Origin: Bacteroidales bacterium | GTDB lineage: Bacteria > Bacteroidota > Bacteroidia > Bacteroidales > Bacteroidaceae | NCBI GenBank assembly: GCA_004555055.1 | Contig: SFJN01000009.1 | Span: forward strand, 1 to 29,107 | Direction: 5' to 3' | DNA: 29,107 nucleotides | Shown here: in pieces, positions 25,539 through 29,107 of the stretch | Numbering within the stretch: the first letter of the stretch is position 1 | How the letters are laid out: each line of letters opens with the position of its first letter | The notes under the pieces: model-generated | What the model saw: only the letters and a program-made list of their open reading frames with translations | Databases searched by the model: none | What the model was told of the DNA's origin: nothing | Program-made: the position numbers and the translations under genes

Positions 25539-26948
25539 ATGAAGTACTCATCCCTATATATCTTCATTGCCGGCAGTGCGTTGCTGAGCAGTTGCGGACT
25601 GTTCGGACACTACGAGCGCGACACCCAGGGCGTAGAGACCTTAGCCAAAGACCTCTATCGCGACCCTCAGGCTGCAAATGCGCCTATGACGGCCGTCGAC
25701 ACCACCTCTTTCGGAAACACTCCATGGCAGGAAGTCTTCACGGAGCCACAACTTCAGGCCCTCATCAGCCGTGCCCTTGAACAGAATACCGACATCCGCA
25801 AGGCACAACTTACCGTGAAGCAGGCAGAAATCGGCCTCCGCGTCAACAAGCTTGCCTATCTGCCGCAGATTGCACTGTCGCCATCCGGAACAGTCTCCAA
25901 GGCCTTCATTGACGGTGCTTCGAACAGCAAGACCTACGAAGTGCCCCTACAGGCAAGCTGGCAGATTGATGCCTTCGGTACGCTCTACAATTCCAAGAAA
26001 CAGGGCGAACAGACTGTCCTCATTGCCAAGGCATCGCAACAGGCCACACGCACGGCCATCATTGCTGCCGTTGCCAACATGTATTACGGCTTGCAGATGC
26101 TTGACGAACAGCAGCGCATCACAAAAGCAAACCTCGAACTCTGGCAAAAAGACATCGAAGCTATGGAAGCCCTTAAGGACTATGCCGGCATGATGAACTC
26201 ATCTGCCATTGCCAGTGCCAAAGCCCAGGTGCTCCAGATTGAGGCGTCGCTGCCTACCATCGAGGACAACATCCGCCAACTTGAGAATTCGCTCTGCAGC
26301 ATCCTTCACGAGGCTCCGCACGCCATCGCCCGTCCCGCATTCTCAGCAACGGGATTCCCCGAAAGCTTTTCGGCAGGCATCCCCATGCAGATGCTTGCCA
26401 ATCGTCCGGATGTAGCCATTGCCGAGGCACAACTTGCCCAACAGTTCTATGGCATACAGGCCGCACGCGGAGCATTCTGCCCCAGCCTCAACATTGCCGC
26501 AAGCGGAGCATTCACCAATTCCCTCGGAACCGCCATCATGAATCCCGGGAAATGGCTCGCTGCCGGTGTGGCAAGCCTCACACAGCCACTCTTTGCACAG
26601 GGCAAGCTCCGTGCAAACCTGCAGGTGGCAAAAATCAATGCAGAATCTGCACAGCTCAACTTCGAGCAGACGCTCATTGATGCCGGTGTGGAGGTGAGCA
26701 ACGCACTCGCTGCCTACTCTACAGCCGTCACCACCACCGACCTTGCCGAACAGACCCTTCTGCAGCTTCAGAAGGCCTACGACGACACCGAGTATCTCTT
26801 CCACAACGGCAACACCACCACCTACCTCGAAATCCTCTCCGCACAGATGAACCTCCTGAACGGACAGCTCAATGTGGCCAACCAACGCTACAACAAGGTG
26901 CTCGCCGTCATCACCCTCTATCAGGCCCTCGGAGGCGGACGTGAATAA
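25539..26948 (+). CDS. Outer-membrane efflux channel lipoprotein (NodT/OprM type)
   Basis: The protein forms the TolC-like trimeric duct that completes the tripartite pump. From the ATG at 25539 it has 469 residues and a lipoprotein signal with LSSC (Cys19); ATGs at 25470 and 25530 in the same frame only add residues ahead of the signal. Two outer-membrane efflux repeats are visible, with long Ala/Gln-rich helices (DIRKAQLTVKQAEIGLR, LAEQTLLQLQKAYDDTEYL) and the typical MLANRPDVAIAEAQLAQQ segment in the middle. The ending YNKVLAVITLYQALGGG is characteristic. It lies 82-91 bases after the pump gene and 24 before lpxA. Confidence 0.95.
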   Translation: MKYSSLYIFIAGSALLSSCGLFGHYERDTQGVETLAKDLYRDPQAANAPMTAVDTTSFGNTPWQEVFTEPQLQALISRALEQNTDIRKAQLTVKQAEIGLRVNKLAYLPQIALSPSGTVSKAFIDGASNSKTYEVPLQASWQIDAFGTLYNSKKQGEQTVLIAKASQQATRTAIIAAVANMYYGLQMLDEQQRITKANLELWQKDIEAMEALKDYAGMMNSSAIASAKAQVLQIEASLPTIEDNIRQLENSLCSILHEAPHAIARPAFSATGFPESFSAGIPMQMLANRPDVAIAEAQLAQQFYGIQAARGAFCPSLNIAASGAFTNSLGTAIMNPGKWLAAGVASLTQPLFAQGKLRANLQVAKINAESAQLNFEQTLIDAGVEVSNALAAYSTAVTTTDLAEQTLLQLQKAYDDTEYLFHNGNTTTYLEILSAQMNLLNGQLNVANQRYNKVLAVITLYQALGGGRE

Positions 26949-26972
26949 AACCCTTATCTTAAGTCTATCATT

Positions 26973-27767
26973 ATGATCAGTCCATTAGCATACGTCGACC
27001 CTTCTGCCAAAATCGGCAAGAACGTCGAAATCCGTCCTTTTGCCTACATCGAGGGCAACGTGGAAATCGGCGACGATTGCGTCATCATGTCCAACGCCTG
27101 CATCCTCGAAGGCACCGTCATGGGCCGTGGAAACCGGGTGTACCAGAATGCCGTCATCGGCAGCATTCCACAAGATTTGCACTATGTTCCCGGCACCCCC
27201 GGCCGAGTGGTAATCGGCAACGGCAACGCCATCCGCGAAAACGTGGTCATTGCCCGTTCCCTCACGCCCGAAACCGCCACCGTCATCGGCGAGGAGAACC
27301 ATCTGATGAACAAGGTACACGTCTGCCACGATGTGCGCATCGGCAACCACACCGTGCTGGGCATCTCCGTCAGCGTGGCTCCAGAATGCCTCATCGGCGA
27401 CTGCGCCATCCTTTCCTCAGCATGCGTCGTACAGCACAGTGTGCGCATCGGAAAATGCTCCCTCCTGCAGAGCGGATGCCGCGTACAGAAGGACGTGCTG
27501 CCTTACGCCATCTTCGGTGGCAATCCTGCATCCTTCCACGGGGTCAACAAGATTGTCCTGAAACACGTGAATCCCGAACTCGACGAACGCCGCCTGAGAC
27601 ACATCAACAATGCCTTCCGACTCATCACCGCCGGCAACTTCTCGTTGGAGGATGCCGTCATCAAGATTCACGAACAGATAGCCCCAGACCCGGAAATCGA
27701 AGAAATCACCGATTTCATTTCCACTACGCGCCACGGCATCATCCGCCATGTCGCCAAGGAAGACTGA
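26973..27767 (+). CDS. lpxA: UDP-N-acetylglucosamine O-acyltransferase
   Basis: LpxA starts lipid A synthesis by moving a 3-hydroxyacyl chain from ACP to UDP-GlcNAc. The 264-residue protein has the left-handed beta-helix hexapeptide pattern (AKIGKNVEI, VEIGDDCVI, VRIGNHTVL). The catalytic His119 and partner His116 lie in MNKVHVCHD. QDLHYVPGTPGRVVIGNGNAIREN replaces the longer enterobacterial segment, as in Bacteroidetes homologues. The C-terminal helical domain includes LRHINNAFRLI and LEDAVIKIHEQI. It follows the efflux channel gene by 24 bases and so probably shares its transcript, away from lpxC/lpxD/fabZ. Confidence 0.94.
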   Translation: MISPLAYVDPSAKIGKNVEIRPFAYIEGNVEIGDDCVIMSNACILEGTVMGRGNRVYQNAVIGSIPQDLHYVPGTPGRVVIGNGNAIRENVVIARSLTPETATVIGEENHLMNKVHVCHDVRIGNHTVLGISVSVAPECLIGDCAILSSACVVQHSVRIGKCSLLQSGCRVQKDVLPYAIFGGNPASFHGVNKIVLKHVNPELDERRLRHINNAFRLITAGNFSLEDAVIKIHEQIAPDPEIEEITDFISTTRHGIIRHVAKED

Positions 27768-27801
27768 CATTTTCTTCGTAACCTCCCCCGACGTACAACA
27801 T

Positions 27802-27862
27802 TTCTGCCCGTCCGTGCACCTACCTCACAAGGTTTATGGCGCACAGACGGGCAGAATCTTTG
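27802..27862 (+). terminator. Hairpin after lpxA
   Basis: ttctgcccgtc (27802-27812) and gacgggcagaa (27846-27856) form a perfect 11-bp stem. The 33-base loop has an inner gtgc/gcac pairing. The sequence tctttg follows. It probably ends the efflux-lpxA transcript. Confidence 0.6.
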
Positions 27863-27920
27863 CTTCTTCCCCCGACATTCCGTGTCGAGGCAACCCTTCG
27901 TTTTCGGTAAAGCCATATGG

Positions 27921-28017
27921 GCAGAAGCCAAACCGACGACAAACCGAGAGCAATATCAAACTCTGGAGCAGCGAGAGCAGAAGCCAAGCGACGCCAAGCC
28001 GAGAGCAATATCAAACT
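27921..28017. repeat. Imperfect direct repeat of about 41 bp
   Basis: A 42-base unit at 27921-27962 recurs as a 41-base unit at 27977-28017. Both start gcagaagcca and end with the identical ccgagagcaatatcaaact; the middle differs by a few bases. The 14-base gap is also purine-rich. Confidence 0.85.
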
Positions 28018-28090
28018 TGTTTGAATATTGCCGAGGCGCGAAGAAGCAAGGCGGTAGCCATGCTTGCTTGAGCTATGCCGAGTCGCGACA

Positions 28091-28124
28091 GAGGAAGGCG
28101 AAGCCAAGGAGGAAGGCGAAGCCA
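28091..28124. repeat. Two copies of a 16-bp repeat, 18-bp period
   Basis: gaggaaggcgaagcca is found at 28091-28106 and 28109-28124, separated by two bases. Confidence 0.9.
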
Positions 28125-28173
28125 GCTGTTTGGATTATACCATGGCGAGAATTGACGAACGAAGCATGAGCAG

Positions 28174-28196
28174 AGCATCGAATTCATTCGAATGCT
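28174..28196. repeat. Small hairpin/palindrome
   Basis: cgaat/attcg arms around tc, extended by agcat and atgct with a one-base bulge. It lies about 85 bases after the 3' end of the - strand gene and could contribute to its termination, but no T run follows. Confidence 0.4.
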
Positions 28197-28280
28197 TTGC
28201 CATGCAAGGAGGAAGAAGACAAAGTCAAAACGAAGGATGAAATCCAACGTTTTTAATATAGTACATGTCATTATAACCCA

Positions 28281-28710
28281 TTACTTACGCTCAAATGTCA
28301 ATTCTAATCTTTGGATGCCTTTCTTATTCGCATTGGCAAGAACAAGGACGTATGTCAGTTGCTCTCCCTTATTCATCGTGGTAGTCACGTAGCGGAAATC
28401 GTCTTCCGTAACGATATATTTCAGCATGGGACCGCCGCCAGATGCCACCACAAGACGTATCTTGTCAGAAAGAGGAGAGATAACGTAGGCATATCGAGCC
28501 ATATACGTTGTACTATTGAGTTTCACCCAATCAGGGACTGTTGGGTCTAAAGTATTATTCAGATAGATGCGGCAGTTCTTGTAGGATGGTCTTTCATTTC
28601 CCTCTGAACTGTATATTGTTCCGTTGCCATCAACAAATATTGGAGAGGACACGGAATACTTCTCTATAGGGCACTGTTCCTCATAGACAATGTCTGCCTC
28701 AGACTTGATT
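28281..28710 (-). CDS. Unidentified protein, 5' end lost at a sequence junction (partial)
   Basis: Reading on the - strand, the frame runs from the edge of the recJ-like segment to a TAA at 28281-28283, about 140 residues. It passes IKSEADIVYEEQCPIEKYS, then SSPIFVDGNGTIYSSEGN, YVISPLSDKIRLVVASGGG, and ends RLELTFERK. The most upstream in-frame initiation codon after the junction is a GTG at 28650-28652, but the frame stays open and similar in style before it, so the gene probably began further upstream. Upstream codons (up to about 28740) could even encode a hydrophobic stretch ISFLLSFNA like a signal peptide, which overlaps the recJ frame on the other strand. The beta-rich sequence suggests a secreted protein; no family is recognised. 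Confidence 0.5.
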
Positions 28711-29107
28711 GCATTAAATGATAGCAGAAAGGATATGACAAAAAAAGGCGTGGAGGAAGCCTGTGCTAAAATTAAAAAGGAAGGGCTGGAACAGGAAAAG
28801 GTTATGATTCTTTATCTTCCGGATTGTCATGAGAGTCTGGCTGGAATTATTGCAGGAAGAATCAGAGAGCAGTACAACCATCCGGCGTTTGTTTTGACAG
28901 ACAGCGAGGAGGGGGTAAAGGGCTCTGGGCGTTCCATTTCTTCTTATTCTATGTATGAGGAAATGACAAAATGCAAGGATTTGTTCTTGAAATTCGGCGG
29001 ACACCCTATGGCAGCAGGCCTTTCTCTAAAGAAGGAGAATGTGGGAGAGTTTATCCGGCGTATGAATGAGAATTGTGCTTTAACAGAGCAGGATTTTGTT
29101 CCAGTGG
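28690..29107 (+). CDS. recJ: Fragment of single-strand exonuclease RecJ (Lachnospiraceae-like), open at both ends
   Basis: RecJ degrades single-stranded DNA 5' to 3' in recombination and repair. This frame gives about 139 residues that match the DHHA1 region: ALNDSRKDMTKKGVEE, VMILYLPDCHESLAGIIAGR, HPAFVLTDSEEGVKGSGRSI, and LFLKFGGHPMAAGLSL. The phosphoesterase DHH half is absent. Homology seems to begin by about 28705; the in-frame ATG at 28690 is not a true start, and the frame runs off the window. The wording of these motifs and the A/T-rich codons (AAA, AGA, GGA) point to Firmicutes, not Bacteroidales. A chimeric assembly is the simplest explanation. Confidence 0.85.
   Translation, partial: MSASDLIALNDSRKDMTKKGVEEACAKIKKEGLEQEKVMILYLPDCHESLAGIIAGRIREQYNHPAFVLTDSEEGVKGSGRSISSYSMYEEMTKCKDLFLKFGGHPMAAGLSLKKENVGEFIRRMNENCALTEQDFVPV

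Larger units (their letters stand above)
27768..28280. other. Gene-free stretch between lpxA and the truncated - strand gene
   Basis: About 510 bases hold the lpxA hairpin, two families of short direct repeats (27921-28017 and 28091-28124) and a small palindrome (28174-28196). The frames crossing it translate Lys/Arg/Glu-rich repeat products and look spurious. It contains ccatggcgaga at 28140-28150, also found in the 470-649 island (516-526). Confidence 0.6.

Noticed and set aside
27748..28169. Lys/Arg-rich + strand frames across the right repeat island
   Set aside because: They are translations of the short repeats, overlap one another, and lack any domain or start context.

Overview
The window looks like a chromosomal segment of a Bacteroidales bacterium, most likely Prevotellaceae (Prevotella/Alloprevotella-like). 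Evidence: several genes have the Bacteroidetes -7 promoter box TAnnTTTG, twice with a TTTG -33 box exactly 20 bases upstream. Secreted proteins carry lipoprotein signals. The glycosidase has the N-terminal beta-trefoil-like module and short C-terminal tail seen in secreted Prevotella enzymes. LpxA, PheS and class I fumarase are of the Bacteroidetes form. Coding density is ordinary and most genes are housekeeping. Names rest on motif recognition and memory of the families; no search was run.

Layout. 1-909: a possible gene tail, then about 750 bases without a credible gene, holding short TCCGATGT-type repeats and a tandem/inverted repeat island (470-649). 910-6936, all + strand: DUF4348-type lipoprotein, murB, queD, queE, lepA, pheS, covering cell wall, queuosine precursor and translation. 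6991-7190: a 5' fragment of a group II intron on the - strand, sitting just after the terminator of a - strand OmpA-like lipoprotein gene (7228-7953). 8072-8351: promoters facing both ways and a long untranslated leader. 8352-9847: an unrecognised single-pass membrane protein and a MaoC-type hydratase with a strong terminator. 9895-11661: a divergent pair, PfkB sugar kinase (-) and HAD phosphatase (+). 11696-14972: a secreted GH95 alpha-L-fucosidase-like enzyme as a stand-alone unit. 15076-20472: ZIP metal transporter, RluA-type pseudouridine synthase, class I fumarase and secreted alkaline phosphatase, mostly single units closed by hairpins. 20664-27856: a promoter with a possible operator, then a tripartite RND efflux operon (adaptor, inner-membrane pump, outer-membrane factor) followed 24 bases later by lpxA. 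27857-28280: a second, degenerate repeat island. 28281 to about 28710: a - strand gene cut off at its 5' end. From about 28700 to the end: a fragment of a Lachnospiraceae-like recJ.

The most notable points are the recJ fragment, which breaks into another gene and suggests a chimeric assembly or foreign insertion; the relic group II intron beside a terminator; an RND pump with an apparent extra pair of membrane helices; and the two intergenic repeat islands. I found no complete mobile element, CRISPR array, tRNA, rRNA, or recognisable defence or biosynthetic system. Nothing in the window convincingly qualifies as a wholly new system.
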